Shown here: piece by piece, positions 37,861-50,140 of the stretch
How positions within the stretch are numbered: position 1 is the stretch's first letter
Layout: every line of letters begins with the position of its first letter
From: Adiantum capillus-veneris
Lineage: Eukaryota > Streptophyta > Polypodiopsida > Polypodiales > Pteridaceae
Direction: 5' to 3'
Length of the DNA: 64,000 bases
Assembly (NCBI GenBank): GCA_014529385.2
Contig: CM043960.1
Coordinates: forward strand, 77,647,910-77,711,909
Notes under the pieces: model-generated
The model's database searches: none
What the model saw: the letters and a program-made list of their open reading frames with translations, nothing else
Told to the model about the DNA's origin: nothing
Translations under genes and position numbers: made by a program

Positions 37861-40800
37861 ATGGGTGACAACAACACAGATGTGTTCAAGATGTTTGTTA
37901 CTGAGGATAGATTGGATGGGGACAGTTACCCAATGTGGACTTACATGATGCAACATGTTCTTGTGTCCAAGGGCATTTGGAATATTGTGTAGGGTATTGA
38001 TGTACGTCTTAGTTTTGAGGATGTTGCAGGTTTTGGTGGCAAAATTGATGTTGCGAGTGCTGTTTTGCCTAGAACTGAGCAAGCTTGTTGGGATAAAAAA
38101 TATGCATAGTCTCATGCATTGATTGCATTGTGTGTAAAGTGTACTACTACTCCTCACATTCATTCAACAAAATCTGCAAAATAGGCTTGGGATATTTTGG
38201 CTATCTTTATGCAATTTGCAATGAGGCAAAAAACTGCATTACTACGTAAAGGGCTGGAGTCAAAGATTATGCACGAGGAAGATGAAATGGACACTTTTCT
38301 TGCTGGTGTCAAGGATATAAATGAGCAACTTATGTCTGTAGGCAAAGTCATTTTTGACAGTTCCCTTGTGTAGACTATTCTTGATGCTTTGCAGGTTTGT
38401 ACCAAACTTTTGCTAGTACTTGGAGACTTATGACCCAACAAATCCAAAAGTTGTCAAGTTTGATGCATTATGCACATTGCTATTGCAAGAGTCACTTTTT
38501 AGAAAAAATAAGGCTAAACAACATGCAATTGAACATACCTTTATTGCTGCTCAAAGAAAAGGTGTAACAGTAATGTAACCACTTCTCGTGGTTCTTTTGC
38601 GAGTGGAAAATCTTCTGTTCCTAATGCTTCTGCTAGCAACACTTTGTCTCAAAATTTTGGTGATAAGAGCAAAAAGAAGATGCGTTGCCATTATTATAAA
38701 GCTAATGATTACTTGATCAAGCAATGTCCATAATTGAAGGCAAAAGAGGCTAGATCAACTACAGGGTCAAATACAAGTGTAGCTACTGTAGAGTCTTCTA
38801 TAAAAGGAGATTGTGATGCTGATGTAGATGCAGATTGGGCTTTTAGTACATAGTCTACTTATGATGTGATGTCCATGATGCATTCAATTCAATTGCTGGA
38901 GATTAAAATGTGTGGTATTTTGACAGTGGTGCTACAAAGCACATTACCTCACATCGTGTATTGTTCACCTCTCTTGAGTCTGTCCCTCATGGGAATTCAA
39001 TCCCTTGTGCTAACAATGCCTCTTATCCGGTTTCTTTCACACTTGTTGATGCATTGTACGTACTTGGGATCAAGAAGAATCTTTTGTCTATATTTACACT
39101 TGTTAGACTTGGACTTGTAGTCAAATTTGTGGATGATAGATGTACATTACATTATCTCAGTTTCGATGATGAAATTGTTGCATCTTGCAGTTTATGCCAT
39201 GGGTTGTATAAGCTCACTTTGTATGACAAGTGTGGGCAGAATTTTGAAAATGTTGTTGTAAATTCAAAGGTGGGTTTGCAAAAATTTGATATGGTTGCTT
39301 CTTTGCCGCCTCTTGAAGCACCTTTTAAATATGTTTGTGAAGGCTATATTTTGGGTGAGATGTAGCTTTCAAAGTTTCCAAAGGATGGTTCACTTAGGGG
39401 CACATGCAGGTTGCAACCTATGCACAATGATGTTTGTGGGACCATGCAAACCTCATCCTTGGGCAATTACCTTTACTTTGTGACTTTCATTGATGATTAC
39501 TCCAGGCATGCATGGGTGTATCCTCTTAAAGTGAAGTCCAAAGTGTTTATGTACTTTAAACAATTTCTAGCTATGGTTGAAAACGTCTTAAAATGTACTA
39601 TGGGACACCCTCGCTTCTGATCGAGGGGGGGAGTATATGTCTCATGGATTTAATGCATTTCTAGCTAGTTGTGAGATAAAACACCAATGTACAATGCCAT
39701 ATACACATCATCGAAATAATGTTGCTGAGAGGAAAAATAGGTCTCTCATGAAAATGGTAGGAAGTATGGTCAAAAGTCAAGCTTTGTCGCATTCGTTTTG
39801 GCTTGAGGCTATCATGTGTGCCACTTATGTACTAAACAGGTGTCCTTTGAAAGCTTTTATGACTCCATATGAAGCATGGCATGATAGAAGCCCTTCTATT
39901 GAGCATATGCTTGTTTTTGGCTGTTTGGCATATGCTTTGGTGCCACAAACATAGTGCAAAAATTGCATGATAAGGATGTCAAATGTATTTTTGTTGGTTA
40001 TAATGCTGAAAGAAAAGGTTATAAGTTGTATCATCCATAAAAAAACAGTATCTTGGTCTTGTGGTTTGTTGTGTTTGTGGAAGATTTTGTTCAGCCCTTG
40101 CTGTCATGTACCAGAGACAGTAATGCAAGTTCACAGAACATTTATGAAAATTTGTTGCCTCTTTCAGTGGTGGAAGTTCGAATGTAAATTCCAATGAGGC
40201 AAATGTACAACCTATGGGGTTTAAAAATGTTATATATCAGCATATTACTGATGTAGATGTGCATGATGTATTTGATGAGGAAAGGGCTGAGAATGAGCAA
40301 GCTAGAGGTATGCCAAAATGAATGGTGCACACTTTACGTGACAATAAATTGGATGCACCTTTGTCTACTTGTACTCGTTAGGTTCTTGCCATGCATCTTA
40401 TGCATCAGATTGTTATGCTTTGGTTGTGTCTAGCTTATGTGATGTTGAGGAACCTCTGTCTTTTGATGAAGCACAAAATTCAAAAAATTGGATGGCTACC
40501 ATGTAATCTAAATATGATGCACTTATAGAAAATGACACATGCACTTTATGTGATTTGTCTCCTGGAAAAAAGACCATTGGTACAAAGTGGGTTTAAAAGT
40601 TGAAACACAAGCTGGATGGCGAGATTGATTGCTATAAGGATCGACTTGTTGCAAAGGGATTTGCACATAAAAAGGCATAGATTATGAAGAGACTTTTCCT
40701 CCCACTTGTGCTATTACTACTGCACATTTTTGATGTGCAGTAGCATATCATTTTGGTTGGGATATACATCAGTCAGACATTCCTACTGCTTTCTTGAATG

Positions 40801-41870
40801 GTGAAATATTTGAGGAAGTTTATGTAACATAGCCTCACAATTTTGTCATTAAAGGGTACAAAGATAAAGTGTGAAAATGTAAGAAAGCTTTGTATGGGTT
40901 GAAGCAATCTCCTCGTGCTTGGTATGAGAAGGCTCACACTTATTTGTTCAAACGAGGCTTTTGTAAGAGTCCAATAGAAAGCACATTGTATGTAAAGCAT
41001 GAGGGTGATATACTTCTCATGGTCGTTCTCTATGTGGATGCTTTGCTGATCACTGAACCAAATGAGAGACATATTGCTGAATTTAAGGCTGATTGGAATG
41101 CTACTTTCAAGATGAAAGATTTGGGGCTGCTGCATGATTATTTGTGTATACAATTTAAGCAGTGTGATGGTGGTGTTGCCTCTTGGGTTAGACAAGTTAC
41201 ATAGAGACATTGCTATGTAAGTTTGGACTTGAGAATTGCAAACCTATTGCCACTCCCATGGAAATAGGTTTGAAATTGAGTCTTCATGATGCTGGTGATC
41301 TTATCGATGTCACTCTTTACCAAAATGTTGTTGGCTGCCTTATTTATGTATGTACTAGGAGGCCGGATATTCCTTTGTTGTCTCACAAGTCAACAAATTT
41401 ATGCATAGCCCAGGGTCTAAGCATTGGTAGGGTGTCAAGAGGATTTTTTGCTACTTGAGTGGCACTTTACATCTTGGTTTGTTTTATCCCAAGGGGGAAT
41501 CATTGCCGCTAGATTTACATGATTTTGCGAACTCATATTGGGTTGGTTATTTTGATACGTGAGTGTCCATCAGTGGTTTTTGTTTCATGCTCGATAGTTC
41601 ATGCATATCATGGTTGAGCAAGAAGAAAACTGCTATGTCCACTTACAGTTTTGAGGCTCAATACAGGGTAGTTTTCTCAACTACGGTTGACTGTGTATGT
41701 GTCAGACGACTTATGGCTGATTTGGGTGTTGGACAGGACACTACTAACACTATCTACACTGATAGTCAGAGCACATTGGCAGTTGCGAGGAGCCCAATTT
41801 TTCATGCTTGCACAAAGCACATTGAGGTGCATTACCACTATGTCAGGGAGAGGCTCTCAGTAGGAGACCA
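37861..41870 (+). pseudogene. Copia family-1 polyprotein (gag, protease, integrase, RT, RNase H), decayed, 3' end missing
   Basis: Gag starts at 37861 with MGDNNTDVFKMFVTEDRLDG and a stop at about 37990. A zinc knuckle remnant CHYYKANDYLIKQC lies near 38682, its second Cys changed to Tyr. Protease WYFDSGATKHITSH is near 38910. Integrase shows HNDVCGTMQTSSLGNYLYFV (39410-39480), FIDDYSRHAWVYPL, a broken second motif (SRGGVY), and NNVAERKNRSLMKM with the catalytic Glu (39720). RT (40470-41200) has GTKWV, ALYGLKQSPRAWY and YVDAL (usually YVDDL). RNase H SISGFCFML, SWLSKKKTAMS and HIEVHYHYVRERL ends at about 41862. Many stops and shifts. The last part of RNase H, purine tract and 3' LTR are absent, so a deletion followed the insertion. 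Confidence 0.93.
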
Positions 41871-41889
41871 CATATCCCAACAAATGAAC

Positions 41890-43790
41890 TCTGGTATGGG
41901 AAAACTTACACTTTACACTTCTTTGGGTTTAGTTGCCCACCCTCTTGTTGAAGTCTTTTGAAACTTGACTTTAGCTTCTCCAAATGTGTGATCCAGGAGC
42001 TATAAAATCCAATGTCGTCCATGAAAACTCCAATGAACTTAACCAAGTAGGGACCAAACACTCTATTCATCCACCCTTGGCAGGTAGAATATGCATTAAC
42101 CAATCCAAAAGGCATTCTCTTGTAGGCAAAACAACCCCAACAAGTGATGAAGGTACTTTTCAATCGATCTTCAATTGCTATTAAGATCTGAAAGTAGCCA
42201 AAAAAACCATCCATGATTGAGTAGCACTCATGAACTACAGCTTGATTGAGGATATTATCTTGGAAGGGTAGTGGATAATGGTTCCTCTCTGTGGCATCAT
42301 TCAAAGATTTGAAATCGACACATACCCTAATCTTCCATTCTTCTTCGGCACAATAACCACCGAAGAGACGCATTCAGACTCCTCCACTTAAGTGATAAAA
42401 TAATTGCTTCTAAAAGTTTTGTCCCCTCTTCACAAAGAGTCCTCTCATGAATGACCCCCAATCTCCTAAGCTTTTGAACCTTTGGCTTCGCAACTTCTTT
42501 TAGGTTGATTCTATGCTCGACCGCTTTTGCTCCTTGAAACTCTGTATAATCAGTGGAAAATAGATTTGGAAACTCCGCAAACATGTCTTCATAGTCCTTC
42601 CTTTGTTTCTCAGTCAAGTCCTCTCCTAACATGTTTCTTACGTTCACCTTGGTAGGCTCTACAGTTGCTTTTGGATTCTCTTCCTCCTCCTTGACCTCCA
42701 CATCATGCATGGATGATTCCTTTTCAAAACTTATCCCAAATTGAGCGGGACACAATTGCATCAAGCCTTTCTCTACACTCTCTTTTGATGAACTAGATGA
42801 AGCATCACTATCATTTGAGGTAGTTTTTGTTGAATCCGTATCTTGCACTTCTAGTAAAGGCTGTGTATGACTCTCATTTGTCTTCATGCTATAGACTACG
42901 GTCCTTCCTTTCTCTTGGTTGAGGATGGTGATCAAGCCTATGCCCCAATCCTCTTTAGCACTAAGGGTTATAAGACATGGCCTCCCTAAGATGAATTGAT
43001 AAGCATTCTCACCTGCTTTCCTAACGTAGCAATCAACCAGGCACTCAATCCCCAAGACTTTTATCTTATCATGTTCAACTATCCCAAGACACCTTGCCTT
43101 TTTGTGGTTGACCATCCTCATACGGATTGAAGCATTCACTAACATCTTGATACATGCTTCCTTCATGATAGCCTAGGTCATGACACACACTTGAGAACCA
43201 CCATCGACATATGCTTGCACTTCCATCTTTTTCCCAAGCATAGCTTCAACTATTGGCACCATATCCATAGGGTGACCAACCCTCAAAGATGAGACCATGC
43301 TTTGAGGATGTATACAATCCATAAACTACTGTACTTTGAAGAAATCCCCTGGTGGTGCTTGGGATGCTACCTCTATTTGCACCCAAAAACCTTTGAAGTG
43401 TTGCAAAAACTCTTGAAAGTTAGCATCAGCGTCTTATTGCAAACCTCTCAACTTTGTTGTTGCTTCTATCACTGTCAATCTCTTTCCAAACCTGGAAAGA
43501 ATTCCTGTTTCACATGCTCCCATGTTTTCCTTTTATCTTCCTCAAATCTGCAACCTAGTCATGAGCTTCTCCAAAGGAAATACATGAAGTTTTTCATCAT
43601 TTACAATATGTATACCAAGTGTATGCCACTTGAAGTCAACGATCCAACCTTTCATATCCCCCTTCCTTGTAAACATTGGCCTACTATAAGCCATCCCTTC
43701 AAAGTTGCTTCTCCCTTGCATGATTAATTCAAAAGAAGTTGAAGTCTTGTGCCTCAATCAAACCACCAACTTTCTTCAAAGGTGATTAAA
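41890..43790 (-). pseudogene. Tat-type Gypsy pol 2, 5' half (gag end, protease, RT)
   Basis: From 43790 downward: gag remnants (FEEDKRKTWEHVKQEFFPGL near 43500, with stops). Protease VQAYVDGGSQVCVM is near 43215, followed by a stop, then MLVNASIRMRMVNHKKARCL and FILGRPCLI. A Ser/Glu-rich linker follows (DASSSSSKESVEKG, EEEENPK). RT starts FPNLFSTDYTEFQGAKAVEH. After a frameshift near 42370 RT continues RVCVDFKSLNDATERNHYPL, MPFGLVNAYSTCQGWMNR, FMDDIGFYSS and ends LNPKKCKV at about 41905. About 60 residues between here and the piece at 37290 are missing, so the Copia insertion was followed by a deletion that took the Copia 3' end and part of RT. Confidence 0.9.
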
Positions 43791-44964
43791 CTTCATAGCA
43801 AAACCGCTTCACCTGGGTGCACAACCGGCAAATTTCCCAAGTGGGATTGCCAAAGAAGGATGGAGCAAAAGACATTGTGTGCACAGTCACACACCCTGCA
43901 CCTCAACAAAACACAAGGAATTCACTTGATTCTCGCACATGACACACAAACACTCAAGAGCTCAATGAAAATTATCCCCACAATCCCTATTCAAACTCCA
44001 AACACCTCGACCTACAAGCCCTCGCCTACCTGTAAACACTACAAGGGGAGTCAAGTTGATCAATGCTTGAAATCACGCTTAATGGTGATGAAAATATACA
44101 AGAAAATCCATCAAAAAATCATAAACTTCAGCCACAATAGGCATCCCTCAAACCATTGCAAAAGCTTCCCCAAACTCCACTCTGTTGGACTATTTGGAGT
44201 AGCTACAGTGTCACATATTCTTGTAGAAAACCGCATCTTCTTTCCTCAATTCCTTACACACATACATCCATGGAAATATAAGAACTGTCATAGACTCTAC
44301 CAAGTGAAAAATTGAAGAAAAGAAACTCTCATTCACTACTCCACTCACTCAAAAACAGGACACGAACAAGACGGGACTGCATAGGACCACTTATAAACCC
44401 TGCTTCCTCCCACACACAGAGAGGTGAAAGTGCTGACATTGAACTTCAAAAGTACTCTCCCAGCCTGAAAACTCATGGCACCATGAGTGATGTGGGAAAA
44501 ATAAGCCATTTCACAACTTTTTGACCTATTTGAGCCCAATTTTGGCCTCTTACGGCCACTTTTTGCGAGAAAAATACCTAACGCACTCCAAAATCCGCCA
44601 AATTTTTTAGGTTGGTCCTTGATACCCAATCTTCATTTCCACATATTTTAGGCGGTTCATGCATCGCTACATATCAGGCATCGCAAAGAGATAGTTATCG
44701 CACTCATCAAAATTCCCATATGCGGGACGAGAGTGACCACACTTCCCACTTCCATTATTTACATTTTTCAAAGCTCCAGGACATTCCCTAGATCCAAAAT
44801 AATCCACTTGGGACCACATCCAAGGCATCGATACCTATCTAGGCCATGTACCTGTGCCCAACTACTGACACACAAACCTGATTATTTACAGTGTGTACAT
44901 GTTGCATCATGTTTGAAACTCAAAAACACTTTGCAAAAGATTCCAAATGCATGTATTTACATCT
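43791..44964. other. probable gag/leader remains, no gene
   Basis: No clear motif. By position it may be the 5' part of Tat element 2. Open frames (43749-44315, 44345-44629) carry no recognised signature. Confidence 0.4.
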
Positions 44965-47900
44965 TTACAACTAGCCCAATACGCATCTGTGTAGCTATAG
45001 AGCTACAACTCCACATCAGCCCTATAAAAGAGTGCATAATCCAAAGTAGCACTCACATAGCATAAAGTGCACCTCACTGCATCCAAGTGTGGTTTCCTGG
45101 GAGACTGCATAAACTTACTCACCAATCCAACTGTGTAGCTCAAGTCTGGACGTTAGATACTCAAGTAGATCAAGCTGTCCACAATCTTCATGTACATGGT
45201 AGCATTATCAAGCAGTTGACCTACATCATTCCCCAACTTAAAATTCTATTCTAAGGGCATTGCAATTGGCTAACAATCAGCCATACCATACTTTTTCAAC
45301 ATATCCAAAGCATATTGCCTTTGTGATAGCCTTACACCTTCTTTTGTGCGAATAATTTTAATGCCCAAGAAATAATGCAAGTCTCCCAAGTCTTTCATGT
45401 CAAACTCCTATATAACTAGAGTATGCATGCCCTCTACTTTAACCACATCATCACCTCCAAAAATCGAATCATCCACAAAGATACATATTACCACAATTCT
45501 TGCCTCATTCTTCTGCACATACAATGAATGATTTGCATCAGACATTTCAAAGCCCAATGAAATGAGGAATGCCACAATCCTCTCATACTAATCTCTAGGT
45601 GCTTGCTTCAGCCCATACAATTCTTTATTTAACATGCATATAAGGTCACGTAACCTCATATTTTCATAACCTTGTGGTTGCTCCACATACATAGTTTCCT
45701 CCAAGTCTCCATTCAAAAATGCATTCTTTACATCCATTTGTTTCAACACCCATTTTAATGCGATAACCACTGCAATAAACACACAAACGGTGGCCATCTT
45801 AGCTACGGGGCTGAACGTTCCTCATAATCAATCCCATAAGTTTGTGCATAAACTTTGGACACAAGTCTAACCTTGTACCTACTCACACTGCCATCAACAT
45901 CATATACTTTATTTTGTAAACCCACTTATATGCAATTGTCTTCTTTTCCTTTGTTAATGTCATCAATTCCCATGTTCCATTTGCATCAAGTGCAACCATC
46001 TCTTCATCCATAGCTTGTAAACATTTTTCATCCTTGACAACATCCTCAAAACATGTGGGTTCTACTTCCTCTGTAATCTTGGCCATAAATGCCACATAAG
46101 TGTCATAAGTCAATCTCTGCACAAGATTTCTTGCTCTTTCTAACGTGCGTGGTCTAGGATCACTTCCAAGTGCCTTATTCCCTACTTGCATTCTTCTTGC
46201 ACCTGGAGTATTCACAGAGGGTATGCCAAACTCCTCATCCAAACTCTGCTCAAAACCACTGCTATCGCCATCATCATAACCAGAAATCAACTTTGGCAAT
46301 TGAGGGGCATCATCAACTTTTTCCTTTCCTTTTCTTGATACATCTAAAGAGTTCGTAGGGCTCACTCTTTCATGTAACCTGTCACTCCATCGATTCTCAC
46401 CATGACTTGCACTAGAGGACCCTTGTGGCCCACTCAAAACTTGTGACTGTGCACCTATATTTTTTGTAGCCACATTCTCTCTCACATCAGCCCCAAAATC
46501 ATCTTTTCCATTAGTATACCAGCTTGCCATTTCATCAAAAACGACATCTTTGCTCACCCTCACTTTACCTGTGACAGGATTGTAACACTTGTACCCTTTC
46601 TGTTCAAGGGAATAGCCAACGAGCACACATTTTCCTCCTTTTGGATCAAGCTTACTTCTTAGCTCATCCAACACATGCACATTTTAGCCTCCGCCAAATT
46701 TACATGACCAATATGTTTGTGCCAAATTTCTATATTTGGAACAACACCTACACCTTATTTAAACATGGAAGCATTCACTTTGGACACATTGACATGCAAA
46801 GTAATTCTAGATCCTTTCTTTCTTCATGCAATCATCCTTCCATCCTTCTTATGCTCTTCGACAAAGAGACTATCGAAGTTAAACCTGACCTGTAAACCCT
46901 GCTCAACCATTTGCCCAACAACAATCAGGTTCTTTGTAATGTCGGGGTACATGTGGTACATCAGCCAAGTACTTCACTTTACCATCTGTCATAGACAATG
47001 GCACAATTCATGTATGCATAATAGGATGTGTAGTATCATCCCCAGTTTGTACATAACCAGGATTTTATAAAGTCTGGACCATTCACCATGGGTGGTCATG
47101 TGATTCGATGCACCAGAATCCACATACCATACATTATCACTAGATTTTTCCACATTTGTAGACATAGTATTCAGCATGGGTTGCACCACAAATAGCCTCT
47201 CGTGCTCATCTACATTCCTACTATTGGTTGCATAGTTGTTTTGTTGCCTCTTATCTAGACAATCATGTTCAAAGTGACCATGTCTTCCACAAACCCATCA
47301 TACTACATTTCCGTGTTGACCTGCATTATTACACTACGCATTTCCACGACCTCTTAAACTCCCCCTACCTTGAAAGTTTCCTCGACCACCACCTGTGTTT
47401 TGACCCTGATTGTTGTTCTGCTATTGTGCTTGCCTCTTCCTTGGCCTTGTCCATGACCTGTACCACGTCCTCTTCCTCTGTTGTTGAAAAGGACCTATTC
47501 AAAATTGTTTCCACCCGGCATAGAGGAGTCTTCCTCAAGTTCCTTCTTTTCCAATCAATAAGGACACCAAATTTGTAAATGAGGGAATGTTCTCTCAAAG
47601 ATGGATGCCAGTTTTAAACTGTTTGTACTCAAGACCCAAACCTCACATATAGACTTCTACTTTATCATCACCATCGTCTGTAGCACCAATCAATGCAAGT
47701 GACTCAGATGTGTTCTTTATCTTCAACGAATTGATGGACATGCTTTTCTTATGCACAATATTTAGCTCAGTCTTCAATTGAAACTTCCTTGCCTTTGTGT
47801 TGGTCATATCCAATGACAGCAGCAAAGTGTTCCAAGTCTCCTTAGGAGATTGAGCATCCTATATATGCCCACTCATAGTGTCTTGTACACTGATAGAAAG

Positions 47901-48665
47901 CTACTACATGACCTTTCGAGCTCCCTACTTCCAATCTTTAAATCTCTTAATTTGTGCAGCACTCGCACCTTCCTCTGCCAGTGGTGGTGCTATCTCATGC
48001 TCTCCGTCAATGTAGTCCCCATAACCTTTGCCCGTAAGGAAATTGGTCATTCTGAACTTCCAAGCATGGAAGTTGTCCTTATCCAGCTTCTCACTGACAT
48101 CTATAAACTAGGGAATGTTCTCTCAAAGATGGATGCCAGTTTTAAACTGTTTGTACTCAAGACCCAAACCTCACATACAGAATTCTACTTTATCATCACC
48201 ATTGTCTGTAGCACCAATCAATGCAAGTGACTCAGATGTGTTCTTTATCTTCAACAAATAGTAATTGTTGGACATGCTTTTCTTCTGCACAATATTTAGC
48301 TCAGTCTTCAATTGCAGCTTCCTTGCCTTTGTGTTGGTCATATCCAATGACAACAACAAAGTGTTCCAAGTCTCCTTAGGAGATTGAGCATCCTGTATAT
48401 GCCCAATCATAGTGTCTTGTACACTGATAGAAAGCTAGTACATGACCTTTCGAGCTCCCTATTTCCAATCTTTAAATCTCTTAACTTGCGCAGCACTCGC
48501 ACCTTCCTCTGCCAGTGGTGGTGCTATCTCATGCTCTCCGTCAATGTAGTCCCAATAACCTTGGCCCATAAGGAAATTGGTCACTCTAAACTTCCAAGCA
48601 TGGAAGTTGTTCTTGTCCAGCTTCTCACTGACAACGTGGTTAAGCCCACCATTGTTGGACGACAT
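44965..48665 (-). pseudogene. Copia family-2 polyprotein, minus strand, decayed
   Basis: Gag begins at 48665: MSSNNGGLNHVVSEKLDKNN, FHAWKFRVTNFLMGQGYWD. Protease YVDSGASNHMTTHGEWS is at about 47125. The integrase end (46680 onward) reads SKLDPKGGKCVLVGYS and KGYKCYNPVTGKVRVSKDVV. RT has CFEDVVKDEKCLQAMDEEM, WELMTLTKEKKTIAYKWVYK, QMDVKNAFLNGDLEETMYVE, ELYGLKQAPRD and FVDDSIFGGDD (about 45455-45490), then LHYFLGIKIIRTKEGVRLSQ. RNase H starts ELYSYTDAYWASCKD and breaks off at about 44965. The integrase core is largely lost. Stops and frameshifts throughout; a 266-codon stretch (45883-46680) is still open. A different family from the plus-strand Copia copies. Confidence 0.92.
47583..48638. repeat. 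tandem duplication in Copia family-2 gag, unit 528 bp
   Basis: Copy 1 is 47583-48110 and copy 2 is 48111-48638, both starting GGGAATGTTCTCTCAAAGAT. Both encode, on the minus strand, the same gag piece (LLSLDMTNTKARK, SESLALIGAT). The copies differ at a few per cent of sites. The duplication breaks the element. Confidence 0.92.
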
Positions 48666-49087
48666 GTTTCCAACCCTTTACACAGTTGTCAAGCAACCTA
48701 CTAAAAATAGTCAATTACCACCAGTTTAACCACAATCTACGTACATACACATGTTTCAATGTACTAAATAATATATGTGCACACTACAGCCAAACCAAAG
48801 CTTTATGCACCATCTATATGTAGATCTGCAAAATCTTGAACCTTAGTGTTTCTGCATGCGTATGCACTCTTACTCCAAAACGGGGGTCGAAACATGCTCG
48901 TAATGGAAATCTGGTTGCACAGTCTTAGTCCAAAGGACTGAGGGTTCAAAGATCTTTATAGAACCCTGAGATGGACACTCTCCAAAATAAATCACCTCAA
49001 TTGGAGATCATCGACGATGGCTCCCGGGAATGTCGAAACCACTTCCTAGACCGCTCTTGCTTGCTGCTCCAAGCTCCTCAAACACAA

Positions 49088-49103
49088 CCAGGCTCTGATA
49101 CCA
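49088..49103 (-). other. primer binding site, tRNA-iMet type (Copia family 2)
   Basis: The minus strand reads TGGTATCAGAGCCTGG, the classical plant Copia primer site, directly after the LTR end at 49104. Confidence 0.95.
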
Positions 49104-49484
49104 TGTCAAGAGATAGAGAAGGAGAGAGCTTGATCTCTTCCAAGCACGCGCTCGCGCGCATGCACGCGTGCACACACACACACACACAAAAATATGGAGA
49201 AAAAAGATTGTACTTCTTCTTCTTCGCAAACTCAAGATAAGAGGTCTACAAAACAAAGGGAAAATACAACATAAAAGGGGAGCTAGTACAACAATCTAGT
49301 ATGAACCGCTAGTGAGTGAGGTGAGTAGATAAGTGTGCCATCACTCTGATAGGTAGACCATCTTGGTGTAGTCCAGTTGTAGTATCACTCGCAAAAATAT
49401 GCGTATCCACCTAGGTGCGCCAGTGATGATGACTGTCGGTAGCAGTCATCTAGGAGCGGACATGTTGAGCTTGACATACCAACA
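49104..49484 (-). repeat. 5' LTR of Copia family 2
   Basis: 381 bp; the minus strand begins TGTTGGTATGTCAAGC and ends CTCTTGACA just before the primer site. It includes a short GC/CA repeat (49145-49187). The outer border follows the TG...CA rule because no second LTR is present. Confidence 0.75.
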
Positions 49485-49932
49485 CAAAAATCACCTTGAA
49501 ATGCCAGAGCTTCCCATCACTCTGCACACAAGGATCAGAATATTGTCCTCCAATAAGGCGATTGGCATATGTGAAAGAAATCAACAGAAAGAGAAAGTCA
49601 GATACCTTTTGCCCCAACAAAGAGTGTCGATACACATCTAGCACAAGAGATACAAGACGTTCGGTAGCCTCCGACGAGCAACTACTTGCCGCACATAAGT
49701 ACATGGAAACAGATCAAAAAACACACAGTGCCCATGGGTAATCAGGAAATTGTAATACACCTGAACATGGAAGAGTCTAAGATTAGAGAAAGATCGCATG
49801 CATGACAAGCACAAGAGCTATAGATCATGCATGCAAATCTAGCCAAAACCTTGTAAATCCATATCCATGATCATACTAGCTATAGATCATGCATACCCTA
49901 GAAATTAAACCAAATCAAGACATGAGAATGTA
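49485..49932. other. no gene seen
   Basis: Between the Copia LTR and the HSP70 fragment. 49800-49930 has a direct repeat of CTATAGATCATGCAT and may be HSP70 intron sequence on the minus strand. Confidence 0.4.
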
Positions 49933-50140
49933 CCAAAAACGGTATTGATGGGATTCATGGCGACCTAGTTCTTGGCCCCGTCATCGAGAGGCGCTCAATT
50001 TCAGTGAAGGCCAAATAGGAAGGTGTGGTTTGGTTTCCTTGGTCATAGACGATGATATCGACAAGATCATGATGCCACACGCTTACGCAAAAGTATGTGG
50101 TACCTAGGTCGATGCCAATAGTGGGACCTTCCTTTTCCTT
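49933..50140 (-). pseudogene. HSP70 (cytosolic HSC70-type) exon-1 fragment
   Basis: The minus strand reads [52 protein letters not shown], then after a frameshift GAKN, stop, [10 protein letters not shown], the start of the HSP70 ATPase domain with its phosphate-binding IGIDLGTT. The match ends exactly at the G of the next codon, followed by GTACAT, a splice-donor-like sequence at the intron position usual for plant HSC70 genes. This suggests a piece of genomic DNA rather than a cDNA-derived copy. Broken by one frameshift and a Gln-to-stop change; the ATG is not preserved. Confidence 0.9.
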
